Assembly (NCBI GenBank): GCA_020205615.1
Contig: CM035171.1
Coordinates: forward strand, 119,106,893-119,170,892
Direction of reading: 5' to 3'
Source: Panax quinquefolius
Taxonomy: Eukaryota > Streptophyta > Magnoliopsida > Apiales > Araliaceae
Length of the DNA: 64,000 nucleotides
Positions 12,532-24,526 of the stretch are shown here, piece by piece; position 1 is the first letter of the stretch; each line of letters begins with the position of its first letter. The notes beneath the pieces are model-generated. The model did not search any database. It was not told the origin of the DNA and saw nothing but the letters and a program-made list of their open reading frames with translations. The position numbers and the translations under genes are program-made.

Positions 12532-13193
12532 TGTTAACGCCAGGATCTTCTGCCACGTCCCAATCACGTAAGACGCCTCGATCTCGCATAAAGAAAACGA
12601 TAAACACCACAAGCTTGACGGCGGTTCCGTCGGGGGATAGCTCAGGCGTGAGAGTCAGTATACGTGTTCACAAGGTTAAACAATGGAGGAATATAATGTC
12701 TAGTGTCTTGAGAGAAAATAATAATTCTCTGTGTATATGTGATTATGAATGAAGAAGTGTATTAGAGTACACTCTTTGTGAAGACTTCCTTGCTAAGTTA
12801 TACTCTTTTGCTTTCGGATTACAATTACACCCACTATTACCCCGACACACCCTTGATCCGATGGGTTCCACCGACCGCGTATAGTTTATCCACCGCTTTT
12901 TGGTCATCGTTCTCACCACGTACGTAGGTTATAATCCCATCCACATTAATGCATGGCGGTTCTCTCTAGTCAACCGTCATGCTTTTTCATCATTACAAGT
13001 CAAAGATGTAGATATTTAAATATATGATGGGTCGACCCAATTGATTGGGTCCGATACTGTGAAGGACTTAATAAAGATAATAAAGTGACTAGATCCAATA
13101 ATGTCAACACCCAATAATGAAGACCCAATGGACTAACCGAATATGTAGGCCCAATCCATTCTGGTTCAATAGAGAAAATATCACGACCCAACA
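12532..13193 (-). repeat. Left LTR of A1
   Basis: This 662-bp copy starts TGTTAACGCCAGG and ends ACGACCCAACA. It aligns along its length with 24527-25190 and 45108-45780, and in part with 41383-42001. It is the 3' LTR in element orientation. Confidence 0.85.
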
Positions 13194-14400
13194 TCGCTTC
13201 TAGTTTTTTATTAAACAGAGGTTTAATAGAAAACTATAAATGGCATCGGTTCGGACAAAAAGGAACTAATATAAGACCAATGAAGGCCCAAAATGCGCCA
13301 TCAAAACCCATATGGTGAATATTAAATGGCAACATAAATTAAGATTGAAGTCCATTTAAAGAGCCCGCCCAACCGAACATACAACAACAAATATTTCACC
13401 GCCTCGAACAACCCAAACCTTCGCCACAAAAAACCATTCTCTTCTCAATTCTAGGCTCAAGTCAGAAGCGACATCGATGATCATCGGTCGGTAATAATTC
13501 CATCATGGAACCGATGGGTGAAGGAGTGATATACCGGACTAAAGGAAGTTGAGATTTGACCATCAACTGAATCGATCGATTAATATCGGTCATCTCAGTA
13601 AACATTGTCTTCGTGTGTTTTCGCCCCAAATACAAAGAAGCCGAAAAGGATACCAAGATAATGCCAAGAGAATGCCAAGATAATACCAAGATAATACCAA
13701 GAGAAATGTCAAGAGAATGCCAAGGGGAATACCGAAGGAAAAAGCCATTCTGAGTTTATGTTTGGCAAAAGGAAAGAATCAACCTTGACATTGTTCTTCT
13801 CAACAATGAATGCCTTCAAGGATATCGACAAGGTCAAAGAAGAACCGAAAACGACTCAAGGCCACTCATCGGGTCATCAACGATATAAATGCCGATCCGT
13901 CTGCTTAAAGGATCAAAGCATCCGTACATCGTCGGGAGCTCAAGAAGAGCTCAAAGAGCTTCGCCCTTAGAGATTTGGGTCGCCATCGATCAAGACTTTC
14001 GTAAGGAGATACAGTGCGGATACGTAAAATCCGCCGAAATGAACAATAAGATCGTCCCATATGTATGCCAAAGGGTATGAAATCTGGCCAAGTAAAAGGC
14101 AAGAAAAAGCTCGGGCCAAGGTAGATCCATCTCTTCTAGACTCTTTAGATGGTGACGATGACAAGGAAGAAGCTTCGAGGATGACCTCTCCTTATCTTTA
14201 GTCAGTAGAACTTTCTCGTAAAAATTCTAACTTGTTGTGAGCAGTTAATATTTAAAATATCAACTTCATGCCTTATTACTTCGAATGAACATTTCTTGTC
14301 AATAATTCAATGTCAATTAAATTGTATGAACTTAACTTAGGACATGAACTAGATAAAGGCGATAATGCTTAATTTATGAAATGAAGTGAATCGACTTAAT
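13194..14400. other. A1 internal block downstream of integrase, function unknown
   Basis: This block lies between the integrase remnant and the 3' LTR in element orientation and is also present in A2 (about 42002-43090). It includes an 11-bp tandem repeat around ATACCAAGATA (about 13650-13735) and a frame on the minus strand beginning near 13640 with MTDINRSIQ. Frames are open on both strands only over short distances. I do not recognise a product. Some Tat-lineage elements carry extra ORFs in this position, but I cannot show one here. Confidence 0.4.
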
Positions 14401-17400
14401 TGTGACGCCCCAAAATTACCCAATTTTGAGTCGCCAAATACACGGTACAAATACAAATAAAAACTTAATTATACAAATTGCCGTAAAAATACGACAAAAC
14501 ATAATCGAGATTTTAAATGTGGATATTGCCTTTCAGATAATATTCATTCTCAATGAGAGTCCTCGTTACATTTATCAGTAACACTATTTAATGTAATAGT
14601 GAGGACTACTAGCGAACACTATCATCCTGGACCATCACCCGCTTCCCGGACTCATTCCAAATATATTCTCTTATTACCCGAAAGGAATTGTGAAGTAAAA
14701 GGGTGAGCACAACAAGCTCTCAAGAAAGAATATCATGACTAAAGACAACTACGTTATCAATAGCTTTTCAAATCGATAATAAATCGAGATTTATAACATA
14801 TGGTAGATGATAAAACTTTAATTTCAACCATAGTTGCAAATGAATCAATAATCCATTAGAAGAGTCAAGTAGAACATAATGTCTACTATCTCTTCTAGAT
14901 TAAAAGTTCATCGTTGATATTTTATTCCCCGTAATACTTATCAACAGCTTCTTTGTTATACTCAAGACAAATTAACCTTCATCACTTGTTTTCACCGAAC
15001 CACCAAATATGTTAGTTAAATTCACAATTCATATTTATAATAATGTGAATCAACAGCTTTTTCTTGCCACAAAGGCTTAAAAATGTTTACTCAATATCCT
15101 TATCCCAAGGCTAAAGATATTCCAATGTAATAACAATGATCATACTAATCATTGTTTCACCAGACCACGTGCAAAGATATTCAACTATAAAACCAATCGC
15201 CGAGACTCAAACTTTAAAAATAATTCCCATCATCGAATCATCCTCGCACTCATCGCCAAGGATATTCGTTAGTATCACCGAGGGTCACGATCATATTATA
15301 CACCGTCCATCTTAGCACTACGGAATCAAGGCTATCAATTAACAATTCATCTTTTTGACGTAAGCCAAAGAGATAGTCACCACATATCATCTTTTCACTA
15401 TAGGTCAAAAACATACAACCGTAAAAAACCAATAACCAACAAAGATAATAAAGAATATATGAAACTCAAGAATGGATTTCCACCGCCACGGAAATCCACT
15501 TTAGCATGTTATTTTCACAATTTAATAAGGAATGAATATAAAGGATCATTCACCATGCATGTGGTAATCCACATGACGAAGTTATTCCAATGTAATAAAT
15601 AAAGAATGGAATAATGTAAGGGTTCACCATGCACGCGATAGAAATCGCATGCATAAAAGTTATTCTCAATGTAATAATAAATACGTAATAACAAAGATTT
15701 TAACCAGTGTCCCAGAAGAAAAGCATGAGCAGTGATGTTCCAACTAAATCGTAAATACTTTAATAATAAGTAATGGAACCGTGTCTAGCGTAAAACTATG
15801 CATGTGATATTTAATGCGTAATATTAAATGCAAGATAATAAGTAATGGAACCAGTCGTGAAATTCACAATCGACAGTGATATTCCAATGTAATAATAAAG
15901 AACGGAATAATAAAAGAATTTCACCATGTATGCGGTACTTCGCATAAACAGGTTATTCTTTCTACCATAAAAAAAAATGATATCCTCTTACCACCGTAAT
16001 AACCTCCCTTTACCTTAAAGATGTGACTTGATTCTCATCATCAGAAAATTTATCAATTTAATCCGCAATTTCAGTATCCTTTAGATATCCAGCGAAAATA
16101 CCCATGCTATAAACTACCATGTTTCTAATCAGAGCATGAAAGTTGAGGCGAGGGATAACCTACAGAAACCTCACAGATTCTGAAACGCCTTCCGTGAATA
16201 TACAGACCACGTTGGGCCACACAACCTCTATCTTATTCTTTACCAACACAGAAAAATAATAATAATAATAATAATAATAACAAAATCAATAATAATAATA
16301 TCAAAACAACACAACACATCAGGTGGTTCCAAAATATATGAATTTGATGCAAGATTTATTAATAAAGAAACCTTTACGACATCATCAGGATCCACTTCAA
16401 GATCACGTGCTCCCCAAACCGTATTGTCTTGTAAGCATATTATTCACTAGTACATAAGATTAGAATCCAATCTTCACTCTAAAACATACTAAGAAATTCA
16501 AAAAGGCGTAAGCGAGAATATCAAAGACCTCAACTTACTCTCAAACAACTATCGAGCTTGTCCATACCGTAATGGACCGATCAAGTCCTCAGATATATGT
16601 GGGATGCGGGAGAAGAGAGAGTATGTGTGTATCTCAGATGTTTGGATATTGTAATGATATACCAAAGAATTTCCCTCTTCACCGGGTAAGAATATGAGTA
16701 GAGATCATGGGAATTCAGTGTCTGCGTTGTATTGCAGAGCATTCATTCTTTGATGCGCTCATTATCCGTCCACATGGTGTCTCCATCAGACTACCCATTC
16801 CTACCACGACTCCAAAAGAAAACTCGCTATAATCCCTACACACTAGCCAAGAATGGATGAACCATGCATCGTGAGACTCTCCACGAACCAACACGTTCAA
16901 ACAAGCCGTGAGAACAGTCATTGCTGCAGTAAAGTTACCGACGAAAGCGCTTTGAGCTCGAGGCAAAAGTTACTGGCCGTCTTTCCTCACTGTCATCCGA
17001 CGATAAAGCACCTTGTCTTGAAAGACCAACATGATCCACATGATCCCCGATTTTTAACACCGGTGACGCTACCGCGATCTCTCCAAATAAAATCGAGTCT
17101 GTGTCGATGGAAAAGGATCGAATTTTTGCAGCAGCTTTAGCCTTTATCAATCGAGAATCAAGTCGCATCTTTCCGTAGGATTTGAGGATTAGGAAGTAAT
17201 CGTGAGAAATGAGGAACGCTCTTCAAATGACGTAGAATCGCCGCCAATTTAAACGATCTTCACCGCGATTTTCGGGACGTCACGCCATGAATCGCCGAAA
17301 TGTTTGCAATGAAGCGAACTTAAGAAACCGTTGCTCAATCTCAAGTAGACACACTTGAAATTGCAGTAAGTAGTGCCACTGGACTCCATTCGACAACCAA

Positions 17401-18159
17401 TGGTCATCGCTTTTAAAGCCTTCCTCAGAATTTGAGAATATATGGAAACCATTTTTAGTATTTCCGGTTTAGAGAGAAAATGGTGGTCTCGATGGAGAGT
17501 CACGGGAGTAAAGGCATGCAAAGCAAGATGTAACCAAAGATCAAGACCAAAGACCGTAAAAGAAAGAAAATATGCCAAAGGCTTAAATCCTTTACACGCA
17601 CGCACGCACACCCAACCCTCCTCCCATTATTATCAAGTATCATATATATATAGAGAAAAAAAAACCCAAAGAGTTCTTGATAAAATCCTCTCCTCCATAA
17701 CAATACTACCTTTGTTATATAGTGAGAGAGACTAGAAAAGTGTTGCCATGAAAAAAAAAAATAAAGAAATAAATAAATAAATAAATAAAAAATAAACTAA
17801 AATACTTAAACAACTACGGTTGGTGCATGCATTCCCTATCATTCAAATTACCACACGCGTTTGTCTCCTCTTTTCTTTTATTAATCCCCCGTGACTGAAT
17901 GATTATCCACCATTACTTTGATAATAGTTGATTGAAAGAGGTCTCAACGACTTGACGCAAATTACTTAAATTTATAATCTCATGTGATTTGATATTTTAA
18001 TATAAAATTTTTATGAACATACCTTAGAGCCAAATATAAATAAATAAATAATAAATAAAAATTTTCAAATATTACCTTTAAAGTTAATCCTTTATCAATT
18101 TAATTATTCACAAAATAGAAAATTGAATAATTTTTATTTCATAAAAATTGAGTCTCACA
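14401..18159 (-). repeat. Left LTR of B (3.76 kb)
   Basis: It runs from TGTGACGCCCC to GAGTCTCACA on the plus strand and is the 3' LTR in element orientation. It contains an AAT microsatellite near 16255-16280, a hairpin array (15474-15960) and an AAAT run near 17760-17790. No ORF in it is conserved between the two LTR copies beyond short stretches. Confidence 0.88.
15474..15960. repeat. Hairpin-unit array in left LTR of B
   Basis: Successive units share an A/T-rich linker of the type TTATTCCAATGTAATAATAA then GAATGGAATAA, whose own ends are complementary. Between linkers sit hairpins with different stems. CATGTGG/CCACATG is at 15558-15575. TGCACGCGAT/ATCGCATGCA, with one mismatch, is at 15630-15653. 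GTGAA/TTCAC is at 15857-15867 and TATGCG/CGCATA at 15929-15946. The same array is in the other LTR. Confidence 0.75.
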
Positions 18160-18490
18160 ATCTCCTTTCTTATGAAATTTCGCCTCGAAATTTACGCACT
18201 GGTAGTCAGAAGAGATGAGAATACAATGCTTTTTTTTTAGATTGTACCTTCCTCGGTTATATCCTCTATATCATAATTTTCCTATCGCTCATCTCCTCGT
18301 ATTTCGATATCATTCAAAATATACCTTCAAAACAAAGGTTAATCGACATATCATAAATTGTCAATTTGTCAAGTAAATAATTTCACTTAGGTAAGTTACA
18401 CACTAAATAAGTATATAACTCGCCTCTCTCCTCCTAGTTCTGCACTCTTATCTCCGCCAAATGAATTATATCCCTAAGCTCGATACCAAA
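18160..18490 (-). other. Internal core of B with primer site and polypurine tract
   Basis: In element orientation TGGTATCGAGCTTA (18475-18488) begins two bases after the 5' LTR and resembles the initiator-Met primer binding site TGGTATCAGAGC. At the other end is AAGAAAGGAGAT directly before TGTGAGAC. The TTTCGAGGCGAAATTTC segment resembles the last codons of plant chromovirus pol (FEDEI-like). The middle, about 250 bp, has no recognisable coding content. Confidence 0.8.
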
Positions 18491-21400
18491 TGTAACGCCC
18501 CCAAAATTAGGTATACGCCACCCATCTCTGGTCGCCAAATACATGGTACAAATACAAATAAAAACTTAATTATACAAATTGTCGTAAAATACTACACAAA
18601 ACATAACCGAGATTTTAAATGTGGATATTGCCTTTCTGATAATATTCATTCTCAATGAGAGTCCTCGTTACATTTATCAGAACACTATTTAATGTAATAG
18701 TGAGGACTACTAATGAACACTATCATCCCACCATCACTCGCTCCCCAGACTCATTCCAAATTTATATTCTCTTTATTACCCCGAAAGGAATTGTGAAGTA
18801 AAGGGGTGAGCACAACAAGCTCAAGAAAGAATATCATGACTAAAGACAACTACGTTATCAATAGCTTTTCGTCAATAATAAATCGAGATTTATAACATAC
18901 GGTAGATGATAAAACTTTAATTTCAACCATAGTTGCAATGGAATCAATAATCCATTAGAAGAGTCAAGTAGAATATAATGTCTACTATCTCTTCTAGATT
19001 AAAAGTTCATCGTTGATATTTTATTCTGTAATACTTATCAACAGCTTCTTTGTTATACTCAAGACAATTAGAACCTTCATCACTTGTTTTCACCGAACCA
19101 CCAAATATGTTAGTTAAATTCACAATTCATATTTATAATAATGTGAATCAACAGTTCTTTCTCGCCACAAAGGCTTAAAAATGTTTACTCAATATCCTTA
19201 TCCCAAGGCTAAAGATATTCCAATGTAATAACAATGATCATACTAATCATTGTTCACCTTTTACTACGCGCGTGCAAAGATATTCAACTATAAAACCAAT
19301 CACGAGACTCACCTTAAAATAATTCCCATCATCGAATCATCCTCGCACTATCGCCAAGGATATTCGTTAAGATCACCAAAGGCCGGTCACGATCATGTTA
19401 TACACCGTCCATCTTAAAGCACTACGGTCAAGGCTATCAATTAACAATTCATCTTTGCACGTAAGCCAAAAGATAGTCACCACATATCATCTTTTCACTA
19501 TAGGTCAAAAACATACAACCGTAAAACCAATAACCAACAAAGATAATAAAGAATATATGAAATCGCAATGGATTTCCACCGCCACGCGGTAATCCACTTT
19601 TGCATGATTATTTTCACAATTTAATAAGGAATGAATATAAAGGATCATTCACCATGCATGTGGTAATCCACATGCGAGTGTTATTCCAATGTAATAAATA
19701 AAGAATGGAATAATGTATGGTTCACTACATGCGTGCGATAGAAATCGCATGCATAAAAGTTATTCTCAATGTAATAATAAATACGAATAACAAAGATTTT
19801 AACCGGTCCCGCGTAAAAGCCGACATGATGATGTTCAAACTAATCGTAAATACTGGAATAATAAGTAATGGAACCAGTGTCTGGCGTAAACGCATGCATG
19901 TGATATTCCGGCGTAATATTAAATGCAAAGATAATAAGTAATGGAACCAGTCGGTGAAATTCACAATCGGCAGGATATTCCAATGTAATAATAAAGAATC
20001 TTAATAATAAAAGAATTTCACCACGTATGCGGATTTCAGATAAACAAAGTTATTCTTTCTACCATAAAAAAAATGATATCCTCTTACCACCGTAATAACC
20101 TCCCTTACCTTAAAGATGTGACTTGATTCTCATCATCAGAAATTTATCAATTTAATCCGCAATTTCAAAGATCCTTTAGATATCCAAATAAAATACCCAT
20201 GCTATAAACTACCATGTTTCTAATCGTAGCATGAAAGTTGAGGCGAGGATAACCTCTGAAACCTCACAGATTCAAACGCCTTCCGTGAATATACGACTAC
20301 CACGTTGGGCCACAACCTCTATCTTATTCTTTACCAACACGTAAAAATAATAATAATAATAATAATAATAACAAAATCAATAATAATAATATCAAAACAA
20401 CACAACACATCGTGGTTCCAAAATATATGAATTTGATGCAAGATTTATTAATAAAGAAACCTTTACTCGACATCATCAGATCCACTTCAAGATCACGCGC
20501 TCCCAAACCGTATTGTCTTGTAAGCATATTATTCACTAAGACATAAGATTAGAATCCAATCTTCACTCTAAAACATACTAAGAAATTCAAAAAGGCGTAA
20601 GCAAGAATATCAAAGACCTCAACTTACTCTCAAACAACTATCGAGCTTGTCCATACCGTGTACGACCCGATCAAGTCCTCAGATGCTATGTGGATGCGGA
20701 GAAGAGAGAGTATGTGTGTATCAGATGTTTGGATATTGTAATGAGATATACCAAAGAATTTCCTCTTCATTGGGTAAGAATATGAGTAGAGATCATGGGA
20801 ATTGTGTCTGCGTTGTAGATTACAGAAGCATTCATTCATTTGTCGCTCATATCCGTCTACATGGTGTCTCCATCAGACTACCCATTCCTACCACGACTCC
20901 AAAAGAAAACCCGCTATAATCCCTACACTAGCCAAGAATGGATGTAACCATGCATCGTGACAGACTCCACGAACCAACACGCTCAAACAAGCCAAGAAGA
21001 ACAGAGTCATTGCTGCAGTAAGTTACCGACGAGCGCTTTGAGCTCGGGCAAAAGTTACTGATTGCGTCTTCCTCATCACATCCGACGATAAAGCACCGGT
21101 TGTCTTGAAGACCAACATGATCCACATGATCCTCGATTTTTAACACCGGTGACGGCTACCCGTGATCTCTCAAATAAATCAGAGTGCAACAAGTGACGAG
21201 AAAGGATCGAATTTTCGCAGCAGCCTTAGCCTTTATCAATCAGAACTCAAGTCGCATCTTTCCGTAAGGATTTGAGGATTAGGAAGTAATCGAGAGAAAT
21301 GAGGAACGCCTTCAAGACGTAAATCGCCGCCACCGGAAACGATCTTCACCGCGATTTTCAGACGTCGCGCGTGAATCGCCAAAAACAATGCAATGTGAAT

Positions 21401-22255
21401 AACTTAAGAAACCGTTGTCAATCTCAAGTAGACACACTTGAAAATTGCGTAAGTAGTGCCATCGACTCCATTCGACAACCAATGGTCATCGCTTTTAAAG
21501 CCTTCCTCAGAATTTGAGAATATATGGAAACCATTTTAGTATTTCCTGTTTGCAAGTAGAGAGAAAATGGTGGTCTCATGGAGGAGTCACGGGAGTAAAG
21601 GCATGCAAAGAAGAAGTGTACCAAAGATCAAAGACCAAAGACTTAAAAAGAAAGAAAAATATGCCAAAGGCTTAAATCCTTTACACGCACGCACGCACAC
21701 CCAACCCTCCTCCCATTATTACTGTTATCATATATATATAGAGAGAAAAAAAAACCCAAAGAGTTCTTGATAAAAATCCTCTCCCTCCATAACAATACTA
21801 CCTTTGTTATATAGTGAGAGAGACTAGAAAAGTGTTGCCATGAAAAAAAAAATAATAAAGAAATAAATAAATAAATAAATAAAAAATAAACTAAAATACG
21901 AAACAACTACGCATGGTGTAATGATTCCCTATCATTCAAATTACCACACGCGTTTGTCTCCTCTTTTTTTTATTAATCCCCGTGACTGTAATGATTATCC
22001 ACCGTTACTTTGATAATAATTGATTGAAAGAGGTCTCAACGACTTGTACGCAAATTACGTAAATTTATAATCTCATGTGATTTGATATTTTAATATAAAA
22101 TTTTTATGAACATACCTTAGAGCCAAATATAAATAAATAAATAATAAATAAAATTTTCAAATATTACCTTTAAAGTTAATCCTTTATCAATTTAATTATT
22201 CACAAAAATAGAAAATTGAATAATTTTTATTTCATAAAAATTCGGGGGTCTCACA
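18491..22255 (-). repeat. Right LTR of B (3.77 kb)
   Basis: It runs from TGTAACGCCCC to GGTCTCACA on the plus strand and is the 5' LTR in element orientation. It is nearly the same length as its partner, with many 1-10-bp indels between the two, concentrated around CG-containing words. Confidence 0.88.
19566..20060. repeat. Hairpin-unit array in right LTR of B
   Basis: This is the counterpart of 15474-15960. It opens with a two-part stem, GGATT/AATCC (19570-19574, 19591-19595) enclosing ACCGC/GCGGT (19578-19590). It repeats the GCATGTGG/CCACATGC unit and the TGCGTGCGAT/ATCGCATGCA unit. The TATGCG unit is degraded in this copy. Confidence 0.7.
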
Positions 22256-22439
22256 TTAATGGATAGAATTTAATGAACAATATTGAATGAACTCAACTCA
22301 ACACTTGAACAAAATAAAGTAATGTATACTTATCGCTTCCAAGTGTGAGATCGGCCATGTGAGAGGTGAATTTGGATGATCCTCCTCAGACCATCGAAAT
22401 CTTGCTTACCACCTCTGGGTGTAACAAGTATATAAGGAC

Positions 22440-22905
22440 CAAGATATAAGGATCAAGATATAAGGATCAAGATATAAGGATCATAGTGACCATTGATTTA
22501 CCACCGGTAAAATCAATATAGATCATAAGGACCTTGGGCTACCATCGAATGGCCAAATGAGTCCTACCATACCTCCTTACACCATAAATATAGTGACCAT
22601 TGATTTACCACCCCGGTAAAATCAATATAGGATCATAAGGACCTCATACCATCAAATGGCCAAATGAGTCCTACCATACCTCTTTACACCATAAAGGACC
22701 ATTGATTTACCACCGTAAAATCAATATAGGATCATAAGGACCTTGGGCTACCATCGAATGGCTAGAGTCCTACCATACCTCCTTACACCATAAATGTGAC
22801 TATCGATTTACCACCGGTAAAATCAATATAGATCATAAGGACCTTGGGCTACCATCAAATGGCCAAATGAGTCCTACCATACCTCCTTACACCATAGTGA
22901 CCTTA
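22440..22905. repeat. Tandem repeats in A1: 14-bp then ~105-bp units
   Basis: Three to four copies of AGATATAAGGATCA (22440-22484) are followed by four units of about 105 bp (22484-22905). Each unit contains TTTACCACCGGTAAAATC, ATCATAAGGACC and TCCTACCATACCTCCTTACA. Copy A2 has a longer version of this unit (139 bp). Confidence 0.8.
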
Positions 22906-22939
22906 GACAAATAGACCGGGATCAATAGTGCAAAAGTGA

Positions 22940-23465
22940 ATGTGGATGAGCCACCAAATCATTCTGCATCTTGACTCGGTTCTTTCATGAATATCCCCGC
23001 CAAGTGCTTTGTTGGCCAACTACTTCAGTCAAATGATCGCCACAGATGTCTTTGTGAACTTCCCAAGAACATACTCTACTTTGGATGGAACCAAATGTTT
23101 GAGTAATGATGACTTAAAAAGGTCCTTCGATAAAAATTCTCATCAACGAGAGCAAAATCGACACTCTTGTACTTGGTTTTCTTTGCCAAGACTGATCCGG
23201 AAGGAAAGACGCCATCCGCCATCAAAGTTATAAGCATCCGAGTGGCCAACTTCGATAATGCATTAGCAACGGAATTGTTATCGTGATCGACCCTCGATAG
23301 CTTTCAACAGATCGATGTCCAAAATAGAATATCCATCCGCATGTAATGTCCACGAGCTCGCTCAAGAAGAACCGCAACGGCTTTGCGATTCCTCGCTTTC
23401 TTTTAACTATTATTAGCTTCGTAAAAGAATTGTCCGACCATAATGTCAACCGACTTTTGGAAATA
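22940..23465 (-). pseudogene. RNase H-integrase remnant of A1
   Basis: Minus-strand fragments show the end of an RNase H domain (NSVANALSKLA near 23230-23275; the usual Asp of DALSKL is Asn here). After it comes a broken integrase N-terminal zinc-finger region (EYVLGKFTKT near 23050). Frames shift repeatedly. The homologous stretch in A2 is better preserved. Both are dead coding sequence. Confidence 0.6.
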
Positions 23466-23935
23466 TTTACCGGTGTTCAATTTCCAAGAGTCAGGCGCTT
23501 ATCGATCCGCTTTGGTGACGAGTCCTTCACGCGCGAGAGAACACTCAAGGCGTAGTACCTTTTTTGCATTCTCTGATGAATATATTCTTGAATTGCTCCC
23601 CTCATCCGCTTGTGCCATAGTCCCGAGAACCCCTAGAATGAGGTATCCTCTTCTTGATGCTTAGAATATGGGTGCATTTTGTGTCTTGAATCTCAACTCG
23701 ACAAATTTTCGCATCTCCAAAAAAAGTATCTATAAGGCGGTGCCCTCAAAGGGACTCTCTGGAGTGTGATTTCGGATATACTTTGAAAAACTCTCCGTCA
23801 CTTGATGATGAGGATACTCGAGGCAAGATGCCTTATTTGATTCCGAGGTGCAGCTCCCGGATCGCCTCTTCGTCTGCCGCGACCATAATCCCGAAACCGA
23901 TAGTATGATACCTCTTCTACCAATCGTAAAAATGG

Positions 23936-24300
23936 TCATTGGGACTTCATCTACTCGCTTTGACCATCATCCCAAGACCAATAGGCGACATTACCTCTTC
24001 GGCCAAACAGAAACGGTCATTGGTCTTCATCTACTCGCTTCGACCATCATCCCGGCAAGACCAATAGGCGACATTACCTCTTCGGTCAAACAGAAATGGT
24101 CATTGGTCTTCATCTACTCGCTCAACCATCATCCCGAAGACCAATAATAGGCGATTACCTCTTCTGGCCAAACAGAAACGGTCGCTGGTCTTCATCTACT
24201 CGCTTTGACCATCATCATCAAGACCAATAGGCGATTACCCTCTTCATTAAACAGAAATGGTCATTGGGTCTTCATCTACTCGCTTCGACCATCATCTTTA
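23936..24300. repeat. ~80-bp tandem repeat in A1
   Basis: Four full units and one partial carry TTCATCTACTCGCTTCGACC, CAAGACCAATAGGCG and AAACAGAAATGG. In element orientation they lie just downstream of the presumed gag start. A2 has about three units at 44686-44885. Confidence 0.75.
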
Positions 24301-24526
24301 TCACCGACCACTTTGCGTCAATTATGGGCGGTGTGCTTTACTTTGCTTTCTGGCCATAATTTCGCTTTTTTTATCGCCAACAAAGACCAACCATCTTTCT
24401 AAGCTTTGCTGGTGGGATCTCGAACGAGAACCCCCGATTGGTGCCATAACTTCCGATGTAAACAACCGGAAATATCAGGATTGATAGCTCAAGAACACTA
24501 GAAAAAGCCCTCCTTCTAATAGCCAA

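Larger units (their letters stand above)
14401..22255 (-). mobile_element. Long-LTR retrotransposon B with a 331-bp core, nested in A1
   Basis: This 7855-bp insertion is flanked by TTAAT at 14396-14400 and 22256-22260. The two LTRs (14401-18159 and 18491-22255) are 3759 and 3765 bp and align end to end. The core at 18160-18490 is only 331 bp. On the minus strand the core starts with TGGTATCGAGCTTA, close to a plant initiator-tRNA-Met primer site. It ends with TTTCGAGGCGAAATTTC and a purine tract AAGAAAGGAGA just before the 3' LTR, which is the usual 3' end of a gypsy pol gene. There is no gag or pol, so it is non-autonomous. LTR blocks match those of family C at 46.7-64 kb. Confidence 0.9.

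Noticed and set aside
12532..13193. Solo LTR
   Set aside because: The CACTG duplicate is not at 13194 but at 25191, so the LTR belongs to a complete interrupted element.
15474..15960. CRISPR-like repeat/spacer arrangement
   Set aside because: The array is inside a eukaryotic LTR, is present in both LTR copies, and its variable parts are self-complementary rather than unrelated spacers.
17249..17735. Open frames of 97-120 codons on both strands in the B LTR
   Set aside because: They are broken by indels in the partner LTR (about 21420-21770), so they are not maintained coding sequence.
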